From: Schizochytrium sp. TIO01
Taxonomy: Eukaryota > Sar > Bigyra > Thraustochytrida > Thraustochytriidae
Length of the DNA stretch: 64,000 nt
Direction: 5' to 3'
Assembly: GCA_004764695.1 (NCBI GenBank)
Contig: SMSO01000032.1
Location: 7,646,668 to 7,710,667, forward strand
Shown here: one piece after another, positions 9,894 to 20,796 of the stretch
Position numbering within the stretch: the first letter of the stretch is position 1
Layout of the letters: every line of letters starts with the position of its first letter
Program-made: the position numbers and the translations under genes
The notes under the pieces: model-generated
The model's database searches: none
The model's input: only the letters and a program-made list of their open reading frames with translations
What the model was told of the DNA's origin: nothing

Positions 9894-11738
9894 TCACCTT
9901 TTGTTCCACCCCACAAAGTTCATTGGTAGCATTGGAATACGATTCTGACGCTTCTCTGTCATGCGCAGAGTCAATGCTGTCCGGCCAATTTTCAGATGCA
10001 CAGGTGTTTCAGGAACCAGATCTATTGCCTCCTTGACCTGCAAGTAGGTGCCTCCTAGGGAGTTACAATCTGACAGCTTGAACTCACGTGACTCATGGTC
10101 AAAACGCAGGCGTGCATGGATGCTGCCAACGGAGCGGTCCCCAAGGCAGACATCTGCATCGGAATCGCGCCCAATGGAGGCCTCATTGCGATCTGCAAAA
10201 CTAAGACGGAAGCGACGAGTACCAATCCACGACTGTCCACGCCGATGACGCACGACCTTCAACTCGATATTAGGAGGTGGTGATGAGAAGTGTTGCGGAA
10301 GAGGACCATTGCAGATCGAGCAATGGCCAGATCCACTACTTTTAATCCAAGTGAGAAGACAGTTTAGGTGTACGTAGCGGGAGCTTCCAGAACACTTGCC
10401 GCAAGGGTTACGAATAAGTGGGTTAGCACGCTTTCCATCAGGGCGGCGAGACTTATTCTCAAGGTCTTGTGCGAGGGGTAAATTGTTGTTCTTTGGGGAC
10501 TCAACATTAGACTCTTCCTCGTCATCCGAGACTAGGCTGGAGTCTGGTCCTCCCCAGCAAATATAGCACATGGCGTCATCATCGTCGTCATCCTCAGCAT
10601 GTTGGTGGTCATCGATATCCACATCGGACTCAACTTCATGTTCGTCAAGTGTTGCCCGACGTCCATCAATGTCGGCGTCTGCTTCTTCGTGAGAAGTTCC
10701 TCCTTCGACAGATCCATCACTATCGGCATCTGTTTTGGCAGCATTGGGATCTTTCGCAGCCTTGTCACTATCATTAGCCTTGGCAGAATGATCTTGAATG
10801 CTCCGCACAGATCCGCGGCCATTGGAATTGCTGTTGCTGATCTCTACAGCAAAGCGCTCAACAAAGTCATCGTTCTCATTGGTGCACATGTTAATTACTT
10901 CCAAACTAACCGAGCCAACCTTGATAACCGAGCCAACCTGGATGGTGGTTTCACTTGCTCCACGTCTCGCAGGTTCGACCAATTCATACATGCGTGCCTT
11001 CGGCGTCAAACGAATGCCCGAGATACCGTTAATGTTGATGGGGGCGATGATGGCATTGAGCTCAGCACACCTATCGTCGTCCAGCAGAAGGTCGCAATGC
11101 CCGCCTCGGGTTGAAGACGATGCTGGAGCACGGCCGACTGTGAACGTGCTTCCAGGTTTTGCATCGTAGTATAGAACCTTGCGTGTCACGCGTGAAGAGC
11201 TATGGAGGCGTGTGCGAGCCTTGATGACAACATGCCAATGATTGTGGTTGCCACGAGGAGATGCGGCTCTGGCGCCAATTGAGCCAGAAACAGCTCCGGT
11301 GCCTTCTGAAGGGCTCTCGTATTGTAGGCTATCAGAGCCTGCCGGATAAGAAGCCGCTCGCATGCGCAGGTGACGATCATCCTCATCCTCGTCCTCATCT
11401 TCGTCAGTATGCACGTGAGCAACAGCAGGGGTGCCGGCGTCTTCGTCATTCAGGTATCCTCGACCGTTGTTTGCAGCATCATTCTGATGATTGTTAATGT
11501 TGTTATTGTTAGTGTTGTTTTGAGCATTGTTGTAAGCATTATTAGCAGCCACGGCAGTGTCATCGGATTCTACAGTTGGAGGCGAGGGAGGAGTGGCTTC
11601 TTCAGCACGAGAGGATGATCTGCCCAGGGACCTGGAGCTTGAAAAACGGCTACTTCCAGAGGCTGCCAGAGCTCGAGCAGTGCCTGCTGCCCCGCTCATG
11701 ATGCCTCCGGAACCAGAGCTAGAGTTAGAGTTGCCCAT
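9894..11738 (-). CDS. FHA and RING-CH domain protein with N-myristoylation signal
   Basis: Open frame of 614 residues. It starts MGNSNSSSG, a strong N-myristoylation consensus (Gly2, Ser6), suggesting membrane attachment. An Asn/Asp/Ser-rich linker follows. Residues 188-284 resemble a first FHA fold (FTVGRAP...CDLLLDDD) but lack the conserved SxxH. A RING-CH-type zinc finger sits at 391-476: Cys391/Cys394, then after a 50-residue insertion Cys446/Cys449, His457/Cys460 and Cys473/Cys476. The third and fourth ligands are C-x2-C rather than the usual C-x-C. Residues 506-595 are a clear FHA domain (SIGRDSDADVCLGD, SIHARLRF, LSDCNSLGGTYL). Predicted role: membrane-linked E3 ubiquitin ligase recruited to phosphothreonine proteins. 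The ligase and phosphopeptide functions are inferred from the domains only. Confidence 0.82.
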   Translation of the reverse strand: MGNSNSSSGSGGIMSGAAGTARALAASGSSRFSSSRSLGRSSSRAEEATPPSPPTVESDDTAVAANNAYNNAQNNTNNNNINNHQNDAANNGRGYLNDEDAGTPAVAHVHTDEDEDEDEDDRHLRMRAASYPAGSDSLQYESPSEGTGAVSGSIGARAASPRGNHNHWHVVIKARTRLHSSSRVTRKVLYYDAKPGSTFTVGRAPASSSTRGGHCDLLLDDDRCAELNAIIAPININGISGIRLTPKARMYELVEPARRGASETTIQVGSVIKVGSVSLEVINMCTNENDDFVERFAVEISNSNSNGRGSVRSIQDHSAKANDSDKAAKDPNAAKTDADSDGSVEGGTSHEEADADIDGRRATLDEHEVESDVDIDDHQHAEDDDDDDAMCYICWGGPDSSLVSDDEEESNVESPKNNNLPLAQDLENKSRRPDGKRANPLIRNPCGKCSGSSRYVHLNCLLTWIKSSGSGHCSICNGPLPQHFSSPPPNIELKVVRHRRGQSWIGTRRFRLSFADRNEASIGRDSDADVCLGDRSVGSIHARLRFDHESREFKLSDCNSLGGTYLQVKEAIDLVPETPVHLKIGRTALTLRMTEKRQNRIPMLPMNFVGWNKR

Positions 11739-13494
11739 TTTTCAGGTTTTGGTGTTTGTGAATTCCGCCTTGGAAAAAGCAACCCCAATACTTCCACAAC
11801 CTAATAGTACAGATGTCCGGCTTAAAGAATCAGCTTTTGCTTTGGTCTTTAATTTCCCACTCTGTATTTGTAGTGGGTCTGGTAAATAGATGTCGAAAGG
11901 AGAGAGAATAGCTGTGCCACAGAAATACTCTTACTCAAGAAAGGGTTTAATTTCAATCCTGGGTATCTGATCGAGACAGTGTCCGCTCTAAATTGACGCT
12001 TGGAAACGGCTGCACCAACACAAGTGCAAAGTATGTAGAGCAAACTAGGTAAGGCAGGATGCGGATGAGACTGAACGAAACAACGACGCGGTCTCCGTGA
12101 TGATGAGGTCTCTTTGCGATACGTCGCTGCAGCTTAGCGAATCAATGCACAGTGAACTCGAGCGAGGGGCGTGGCGATTAAAGAATCCCGCAACGGACGC
12201 TTCAGCCTCGAGCGTCTGCGTTGAAATATATAATATATAGGTCAATACAAGGAATAGGAGAAGAAGAAGAAGGCGCCGAGATGGAGGAGGGGACCTCGCT
12301 CGGTCGCGAATGCCAAGCAGCCTGTCCGTGGAGGGTGCGGGGGAAGTGGGTGAAGACGCGCCAACCAAGCGAAGCAGACAGCGCGTGGAGAGAGTGGCGC
12401 TTATCTCCGCGGCCTCCCTCTCTCTGCCTGCGTGCGAGCGTGCGTGCGCGAGGCGTGAAGGCTGTTTGTCTGCCTTTCTCTCTCTCTTTTCCCTCTCTTT
12501 TTCTTACAATTAAAAAGACTCTTTTTGTTTTCTAAAGAATAAAATTGATGAAGAATTTTATGATTTTTAAAAATTAAAAACCCACTCGAAATACTAGTTC
12601 CACAATAGGTAACCCCTAACCCACTACATACTTCGAACATACTTAGAACATGAATAGAACTGACACCGAGTTTACATAGCTCATCTGATATGGTGTGAAT
12701 GGAACACTGCTGTCGTTCAATTGAACGCGACAGCTAGCACTTCCTTATGACCTTCCTACTCCCGAGAAAGAACACTTGCTATTGATGTAAATCATAAAAG
12801 TAACTTTGATCTTATTATTTTTTTATATTAAAAATATATATACAGAATAATCTGTGAATCATTCAATCGTGAGGATTGATTCTTCATGTGTGAAATAAAT
12901 AATAATAATAAGGGCACAATCTAAAGTGCCACAGAGCCCTTTCTTTCAGATTGTGCAGGAGGTAGGTAGCTACTGGCTTGTTCTTCTCCTTGCCGGCAAT
13001 TGCTTTTACGATGCTGCTTGTTTGTTTGAGTCCTCCACATTCCACATTTCTCTCTCCCCTCATTTCAAGAGGTACCTGCTTAAGTACCTCGCCCTTCTGA
13101 GTGTGTGCGTGCAGGTATGGATGCAGCAGGTTTTGCCTAGCCAAGGACTAGGAAGACGCCTACCCTAAGGATCAAAGTGGAGACGCCTCAAAACGATCTG
13201 CGAGTCTCACTTTTTCTTTCAAGTTTCCTCCTACGGCCCTCCTACCGAAGTCACTAGGGCGGGCCCATCCCTCCCTCCTCCAAGTAAAGTTTGTTTCATA
13301 AGCGACAAAGAACTCTTTTATGAACGAGAAGTTCAAGTTCATCTATTTCATTCGCTGTCGTATTGTATAATTCATATTAAACTTTCATTTTTGGACTTTT
13401 CATTCATTGCCTGCTTTCCTTTAGTCAGGTTCCTTTCTACCTGTAGGTAAGTGAGTGAGTAAGTAAGCAATTAAGTGAATAATTCGAGTTGATG

Positions 13495-13557
13495 GAATGA
13501 ATGAATGAATGAATGAATGAATGAATGAATGAATGAATGAATGAATGAATGAATGAA
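13495..13557. repeat. Microsatellite (GAAT)n
   Basis: About 16 nearly perfect copies of the tetramer GAAT, ending with one GAAC variant. Noncoding. Confidence 0.97.
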
Positions 13558-13780
13558 CGACTCATGAAAAGCCGCGGAGAAAAGAACAGTGCGTTCGACA
13601 GTTCCGATGAGCCTCCCTCCTCTCCTCCCTTCTCACAGGTTCTCTTTCTTTCCGCCTCGGCCCTTTAAGAAATGGCCACTCCCTTCTCAATGGCCTATCA
13701 TGAATGAATATCGCATTCTCTGCGTCTGGGACTGACTGAGCCTTCCGCTGCGTTGGTCCTGAATCGCCACGATAGTCGGT

Positions 13781-13869
13781 CTCTCTCTCTCTCTCTCTCT
13801 TTCTCTTTCTCTTTCTCTTTCTCTTTCTCTTTCTCTTTCTCTTTCTCTTTCTCTTTCTCTTTCTCTTTC
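13781..13869. repeat. Compound microsatellite (CT)n then (TTTCTC)n
   Basis: Ten CT dinucleotides pass directly into about eleven copies of the hexamer TTTCTC. The opposite strand reads as an Arg-Glu repeat and should not be annotated as a protein. Confidence 0.97.
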
Positions 13870-15028
13870 AGTCAAATCTCTTAGTCAGTAAGTCAGTTAT
13901 TAGGAGTAGGTAGGCACTCTTACTCGCCTTCATCATGTTTCCATCGGTGTATTTCACTACTAACTAACTAACTAATTATGGTTTGGCGGTTGCTTTGCCT
14001 CGATTGATTTCCAATGGCTTGCTTTCGAGCTCAAAGTTGGCCTTCGTTGGTTTTTATAGACATGCACGCTACGGTGGTCTGTTCGAAACGTGAAGATATA
14101 CGAGTGCTTAAGCTATGCAGCAATTGCAACCACCATTCCTGAGCTGGACCAAAGTACGCACAACTACTTATAAATGACTTCCTCGCATTTGATCCCTTCA
14201 ACTCGTGCATTTCATAGTTTGCAAATTCTCTCTCCTCATTTAATTTTAATTTATTGATAATAAATTAATGATTTTTTTATGCATGGCCATTTACACTTAG
14301 GTGAGCTCAGAACATACACGTTAGTTTCATAGCTGGAGCAGTCGAGTTAACTTCCCTCTCGGAGCTGTTCGCACGAGGTTTATACGAGGTTGGTCGAGGG
14401 AAACGAAACGAAGGCAGAAGAAGAACACAGAAGAGCCACTCTTAGCTCCAAGAGAGCAGCTCTGCTTCAGCTTTGATCATGTAGAAGTTTAGTTTTAGTT
14501 ATTCTTTTTACAATATAGAAGAGAGATCCACTCGTCGTCATCTTTTACTTTAAAAGGAAGTGGGCCCTTTTGCCTATGCGCTCGTGGACGATCGCGTGCC
14601 TCTTTCGCTACTTTCTCTGATTTTGAGCAGTGAGTGCCTCAGACGCGATACGACAGGAGGTAATAGCACATTTCTTCTTCTTCTTGCTATTATCAGTATC
14701 GTAAATAGGATGAAGTAGTGTCCTGTCTATCAATTTAATCGATTGATACACTTCGAACGATTGATCGTTCGCTCAGAGAGATAGAAATTCATTTCATCGT
14801 CTTTCCTTCTCCTGTCTTTTGTTTAATGATTTTATAATACAAATGTGCATATATTATAATGTAGAGGATGTAAGGAAACAGACGTTGATTTGGCTCGAAC
14901 CATCGCGAAATAAATTGGGACTTTGGCGTGGCCATTGCGAGGATTCGGGACAAACATGCGCTCCGTTGGACTTGAAACTCATGCTACATTGTCGCTTTCT
15001 TTTCTGAGGACGCCAAGCCTTTCCGAAG

Positions 15029-15247
15029 ATGAATCGTTTGTCAAGGAGAAGTGGAATCGTGGATCAATTAAATAAAAACTCGAGTCTGCAGGATTTAATT
15101 GCACAACTCCAGGTACTAATAAGAATAGAATGCCGAGCAGTTTCTTCTGCAAAGGCTCGCGAAGACCACCTGAAGATTGTTGAAGGCGTGACTCGCAGGC
15201 TTTCGAGTTGGCTATTCAAGTTCGAGACCCATCTCCAAAGGCCTTAG
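15029..15247 (+). CDS. Small candidate protein, amphipathic helical
   Basis: Open frame of 72 residues from ATG, Leu/Arg-rich, with a predicted amphipathic helical centre. A GTACTAATAAG...CTGCAAAG stretch inside it has splice-like ends and a length divisible by three, so it could be read either spliced or unspliced. No family is recognised, and an open frame of this length is expected by chance in this base composition. Confidence 0.2.
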   Translation: MNRLSRRSGIVDQLNKNSSLQDLIAQLQVLIRIECRAVSSAKAREDHLKIVEGVTRRLSSWLFKFETHLQRP

Positions 15248-16550
15248 CTATCCCCATCTCTTCTCCGAAGCAGCTCATGAGTTTTCACGCATTTTTGTGA
15301 CGTTCTATGGGAGGAGGATTTATTCACTAATCTCTAGAGCTATCTACTATATAATAAAGGGTCGTTTAGTTGCTGCGAAGGGTTCCTTTCTTCGGCTGCT
15401 TCTGCATCATAAATCGAAGGAACTACAGTGCACATGCAAATCCGCAACTCGAAGAGAGCAAACGAGCAGAAGCCGGCCCTTGCAGCAGGCTGGATGTGGA
15501 TGGATGCGGCCGTGGGCTGAGAGGTAGCGAAGAAGCGCCGCTGGCAGCAGCGTATTCAGCCTACGAAACTTAAGGGGAGGTAACAAACAACTTCAGATGC
15601 TCTTCGTTGGGGTCAGTGATCTGTGGCTTTCAACGCACGGACCAGCGACGAGCTGGAGTGAGTGAGAGACTGTGGGCTTCAAGACACGATGGGACACTGG
15701 TCGCCAAGAGCGTAGAAAGCAAAAGCGCAACTCCTGCTTGGCAGTGGTTGCGGATGGCAGGCAGGCAATAGCGGAATTCGACCTATCTCTTGAATGAAAT
15801 TAGTCGATGCCAAGATGACCATTTCAAGGAAGAAGCAAGCAAGTCTTCGGTGCCGCTCGATGCCGCTCAAAGCGTTTGAGTGGCCACGATCCGCCCATCC
15901 ACAACGGGTCCACGACAACTTGAGAATCCGAACCCCCGCCATCAGTTCATTGGTCCATGAGGTTTTAGCATCGTGGATTCGTCATCTTGGACACCACAGA
16001 TGATGCCAACATCGAGACAGGCGATGCTCAGACGCACCTCTCGCGAGATCGTATTGCATCTCGGCGACGTCGAGATCAATCGATAGGCTTTGGTTAAGCA
16101 CGTCGCGACAGGGCTCCAAGGGTCGATGGGTGAGCTTTCCTACGAGCGAGTTGCTTACCTCGTGAGCGGATGTTGACCAGGATGGCCCGAGTCGAGAGCA
16201 GAACTGCGGAGCATTCAGCCACGAAGATAGGACCATATGGTACGCCTTGGATGGCACAGGGAACTAGCTATGATATCATTCATTCACTGTCGCCAACTTG
16301 AAGAATGTGTGGTGAGGTTCGCATTCGCAAGTCAATCGGGAGCAGAGACTCGACGGATGCCATAATCGTCAACGACTTGAGGAAAGCAACAGGTGAAAGC
16401 AACAGAGGACACGGATTCCTTGGGCCTCAACAGTTCTGGCGATGCTTCTGAACCTTACGACACCACACCATTGGTTAGTCATTACTAGTAGGTGTTCTAC
16501 TTTTGTTCTATCAGTAATTTATGATGATTTATTTAGTTCTAGTTTTTATA

Positions 16551-16551
<1 letters not shown>

Positions 16552-16581
<30 letters not shown>

Positions 16582-16592
16582 CTTCTTCTTCT
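16552..16592. repeat. Microsatellite (TTC)n
   Basis: About 13 uninterrupted copies of the trinucleotide, followed by an AT-rich region with (TTATTG)n-like sequence at about 16690-16722. Confidence 0.95.
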
Positions 16593-17433
16593 CATAATGA
16601 TTATTATTTATATACCCGAGTCATATATCTTTAAAAATTTTAAAAAAATCATCATTATGGTGGCAATGATTAAAATTAAAATATTGTACATTATTATTGT
16701 TATTGTTATTGTTATTATTATGGTTAAAACTTTCAACTCACATTTCAAAGTTTGGAGATTTGTTTTTCTAAAATAAAAATATAACTCTTCATTAAAGGTT
16801 CTAGGGCTTTGTTTGCTGAGGTGACACTCTGACGAAATAGAAAGCAGAGTAGTCGGTATAGCTATAAGTTCTCATGAGAGAGCACGTTTGTGAAGAAAAG
16901 TCCGCTCCGCCTCTTTTTACTACGGAGGACCTCTTCGAACTTGAGGCCAGCAGATATGCATAAAAAGAAAGAGCCAAAATAGAAGCTTCAAGGACTACAA
17001 CATCAACCCACAAAGAAAAGAGCATCATCCTTCATATTGCTACCCTATGCAATTAGAAAACAATTATGTAACAAACTCTCGCTTACTCTTTGCGGTCCCG
17101 TATGTGTTTCCTTGGTTCCTAGAGAGGGTCGACAAAGCTATGGAAAGAACTATGCAAGAATTATGCAGTGATCTTGGCAATTGGTGATATACTATCTCCG
17201 AGTTTGGCTGATGTAAATTTATAAAATTCAGTCTTAAAAAGGTTTTATGTTGACAAGCAAATTCAATAACTAGACCTTGAAACGAAACTAGCTTACATCA
17301 AACGAGTTCCAAAGCTTCTCTTTTCCAAAATTTGAACGATCACAGTGTTCCCATTTGCATGTCAAGTTTTTCGAACTCGGCTCAAGGATCTTTAAATGGT
17401 TGTACGGTTCGAGCATGATAAGAATGAAATCAA

Positions 17434-17933
17434 TCAATACATCAGTGTACAATTTCTACTCAAATGGACCTCCGAAGGGGGCACCAATGCAGCTTTCAGA
17501 AGCTGTATAATTTTTTCTTTCTCCTTCTCAATCCCGATTCCAATAAATACAAGTTCCTGACGAGGAATACTAGAGACATCTTCATCCCAAGATCCAGCAG
17601 GGGTGACAGAAAATGATTTACCGGCAAGTGACCAGTAGAACTTAGTTTTGGGTTGCCGGTCTAGCCAAATAAACCCTTTAGAACGAATGATACGACCAAA
17701 AGGATTGCCTTCTTGTGAACCATCTACATCATTGAACTCATTGTCAGAACATGCAATACGATCGATAGCGTGTACGTTGCTATCTTGCTGCAAGACTGCC
17801 ATTTTCTGTAGTACATTTCTTGCAAGTATTGGACCTTGAAAAGGTTGATCAGCTTCAAAAACGAATGACTCGATCCCATACTTGCTCTTGTGATCATGCC
17901 TATGGCTGTGTGCATGTCCATGCTCGTGGTCGC

Positions 17934-17985
<52 letters not shown>

Positions 17986-18813
17986 ATGGTCATGCATATG
18001 CTTTTGTTCATGCTCATGATCGCAGCTAGAGCAGTGGGTTTCAATATCTGTGGTGTCATTCCCTTTCGAGGAGGAACATGCAGGAGAAACACCAGAGCGA
18101 GTGGTATTGCTTGCTTCGTTGACAAGCAGGTCAAATATGTTAATCGCTCCAAATTTACTTTTGTGCACTGGTATCCTTTCATCGACGAGCCCAGCTATGA
18201 TGGCTTCAAGTGCTTCGAGTTTAGTGGCTGTTTCGTCCAGACGATCAATCTTATTAAGAACAACCATATCTGCATGTTCTACTTGTTCCATGAGTAGATC
18301 TACCACCGTACGCTTAGCATCTGAGTTTGCCTCATCTCCGATAAGGTCTGGACGATCCCGAAGCATATCGCGGCTTCGAAACTGACTTACAAAATCGAAG
18401 GCGTCAACAATTGTAATAATTTGAGGCGGCATCTTCACATTCTCCGTTTTCGCTCCAAGTTCCTCGAGAACATCGCGCATTTGTCCGGCCTCTGCTACTC
18501 CACTAGCTTCAACAATGACATAATCAAACAATTCTTCCTGAGCCCCCATAAGGATTTCAATACTTTCCAAAAGATCGTCACTTGCTGTGCAACAGGCGCA
18601 TCCGTTCTCGAGCTGGACAGAAATAACTTGCCCCTCGTCATTAGATGTCACCTCTTTTACAAGCTGTGCATCGATATTCACTTTGGCAACATCATTTGCA
18701 ACTACACCAATACGTACATCTTTTGGACAATGCGTCAAGACATATTGTAGAGTTGTGGTCTTTCCCACGCCTAAGAAGCCACATAGCGCGATGATTTTAG
18801 TTTGCGTTGCCAT
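17434..18813 (-). CDS. CobW/ZNG1-family G3E GTPase, putative zinc metallochaperone
   Basis: 459 residues from the ATG at 18813; an in-frame TTG 69 bases upstream is not a likely start. Walker A GFLGVGKTT is at residues 12-20, the CxCC metal-binding motif (ENGCACC) at about 69-75, the switch/Walker B region near DYVIVEASGVAE, and the guanine-specificity motif NKID at 187-190. A His-rich stretch at about 264-309 carries a run of His-Asp dipeptides encoded by a near-perfect hexanucleotide repeat. The C-terminal CobW_C domain spans about 315-440 (GFIWLDRQ, WSLAG). Members of this family couple GTP hydrolysis to metal delivery; eukaryotic ZNG1 hands zinc to methionine aminopeptidase. The His-rich loop would be a metal-binding store or sensor. 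The precise client is unknown. Confidence 0.92.
17925..17992. repeat. In-frame hexanucleotide repeat GTGGTC (His-Asp on minus strand)
   Basis: Tandem GTGGTC units inside the CobW/ZNG1 gene encode alternating His and Asp on the minus strand. Copy-number change would alter the number of metal-binding histidines without shifting the frame. Confidence 0.9.
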
Positions 18814-20796
18814 AATGCAATAAGTGGTGTGTCTACCACCGAATGGCAGCCGCTGTAGTCGCAGCTCCAGAGTCGCTTGCAAATGGTTCTGTTTGCAGAT
18901 ATCAGTAACTAGCCATCATTTGAAGTAAATATCCTGTTCCCTGATAGTGACACCACAATAGAAACGGTCAAAAACCAGACAAACGATCGACAAGTGAGCT
19001 GAGGAAAACAATACTAGTAGTCGACTACTGCCTGCTATAATGGCAAAAACGCTCACAAATAATGGTAAACTAAATCAACTCTGAAGATTCTAGCCAGACT
19101 AGAACCTCAACCAGAGGAGTGATTACTTTAATGCCCAGGTCAAGGTTTAAAAGAACGCAGCAAAAAAGACCCGTCAATTGCTAAAACAAATACGTAGATA
19201 TCAGCCTCTCTACCATCGCACGTCCTCGATTTCTCACGATATCCTTCACAGGACAGAAAGGTTATGATCGTACCGTGCCTAAGTCATTCAGTATTGTTCA
19301 TGTCTTATTAGACTTGTTGCTACTTATCACGAACTGGCCATGTGATCCTTTAGATCATCATGCACGTGATGAAGAACTTCTTTTTCGAGAACTTCCTTTT
19401 CGAGAACTTCTTGTACAGTGACGTCTTGTTCAAATGCGTCTCGTTCAGCTTTTTTGAGAATGGTATCTTGTTTGACGGAGTTGGGAGCCGTACAATATCG
19501 TTACCAGTAGCTAGGCTCAGTTCCAGTCTCTGTTGATTGCAATAAGTCGGGAAACCTGTTCGAGCATGTATGAATATTTTTCACAAGACGCTTTACAAGG
19601 ACCATGAGAAAACCCTGGATATAAGCTTGCCACTTGGGGAGCAGGTCGCCTTCGAGATAGGTAAAAAAGGTTGCAATGGTGATCAATCGTGAAAGCTCAA
19701 CATACTTCTTGGTCACCCATTCACTGTCATTTTTGTACCAATTTGACCCGCGCGTGGAGGTTCGTTGCGCCTCGTGTCACTGATTACTTGGGTTGCTTTC
19801 AATTCCTTCATTGAATTTGCTGTAAGCACTCACAAATTCTAGCCCTCCGCACGCCGTGACCACAATTTCAAGTTCACAAAAAGCTCATCAATAACAACAA
19901 AGGCATGCCACGCAGCGATGAAATAAACCTTTGCGGTGCTGTCCCAAATCGTCAAGATTGTGCGCAGACTAACCTCGTACGACTACCTAAGTATTGATCT
20001 ATATGTATTTATTTATATATTTATAAGCTCAGATGCACTATAGAAAGCAATTCCAGACAAGATATTTAGGTGTATCCTCGACGCCATGAATATCACTCAC
20101 GTTGTGCTCACTCAAGGCTGCTCCCCTTCGTAGCCATCGAGCCCAAACCAATACCCTGTCACCATCATACAGGCTTCTTTTTTGATTCTGTAGAACGAAA
20201 ACAGCTTCCTCTTCAGGTTTTCTTAGGAGTAAGAGTAGTCGGATGGTAAAGAAGCGACGCGACTGAACGACGGTCACGCCGCGGTGAGGGTGCAGGATCA
20301 AGATAGGAAATTAGTAGGTTTGGATACACAAATATCACAACTGACCGCCCACTAGATGTCTTGCTAAGTGGATCACTAGCAAGGCTTTAAAAAATACGAT
20401 TAATTATAATTGTAAGAATACAAACTTTCAGGCTGATCATTGTAATTTATGAGTTAAAGTAATGATAACTTGAATGTGAGTAGTTAGTTACCTTATTAGA
20501 TGAAGGAGAATGAAAAGTTTAAATGCTTGTTAGGGATAAAGAGATAAGGAGAGAAAAGAGGAAGAGGTAATTTCTTTTTTAAAATTTAGAAGAATGAATA
20601 AAAGAGATAGAACAAGTAAAAAAGATTTGAGAAAAAATCGAACGAGAGCGAAGGCAAACCCGAAATCCAGATCAGCGTCCAGCAGGCTGATCGTTGGTCC
20701 CAGTCCGAGCAATATTCGAAGCCATAAGACAGGCTTCAGATTGACCAGTTCATTGTACCGGTGAAGAGGTCGAGTGCGGAGAAAACCGGTACCACC
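18814..20796. other. Intergenic with possible decayed gene
   Basis: About 2 kb between the divergent GTPase and aminopeptidase genes. The first 500 bp next to the GTPase gene is its promoter. The segment 19327-20390 has frame-broken coding character on the minus strand (separate entry). 20391-20640 is AT-rich and featureless; the last 150 bp precedes the aminopeptidase start. Confidence 0.45.
19327..20390 (-). pseudogene. Frame-disrupted coding remnant, family unknown
   Basis: On the minus strand, one frame runs from about 19776 to the stop at 19327 with a single TAA at 19501-19503, giving some 148 codons around one stop. The part after that stop ends in a charged segment with three tandem EVLEK-type units (15-nt repeats). 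Upstream, at 19980-19840, a second frame reads a hydrophobic then charged segment (FIAAWHAFVVIDELFVN) and joins the first frame by a one-base shift near 19842. Further segments up to 20390 alternate between frames. The pattern suggests a decayed gene, or a real gene with several short introns. I could not identify the family. Confidence 0.38.

Larger units (their letters stand above)
11739..17433. other. Gene-poor region 1
   Basis: About 5.7 kb without a convincing gene. The first 600 bp should contain the promoter of the FHA/RING-CH gene; an AT-rich string AAATATATAATATATA lies at about 12223-12239. The rest holds microsatellites at 13495-13557, 13781-13869 and 16552-16592, tetramer-like runs such as GTGAGTGAGTAAGTAAG near 13449, and a less AT-rich stretch at about 15000-16450 with several short open segments (see the small candidate at 15029). 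Confidence 0.5.

Noticed and set aside
10599-11114. 171-codon plus-strand frame
   Set aside because: Antisense shadow of the FHA/RING-CH gene.
13687-13875. Arg-Glu repeat protein on the minus strand
   Set aside because: Translation of the CT / TTTCTC microsatellite.
15700-16452. Plus-strand stretches in changing frames that read like protein
   Set aside because: Several in-frame stops and no recognisable family; cannot be separated from a GC-richer noncoding patch.
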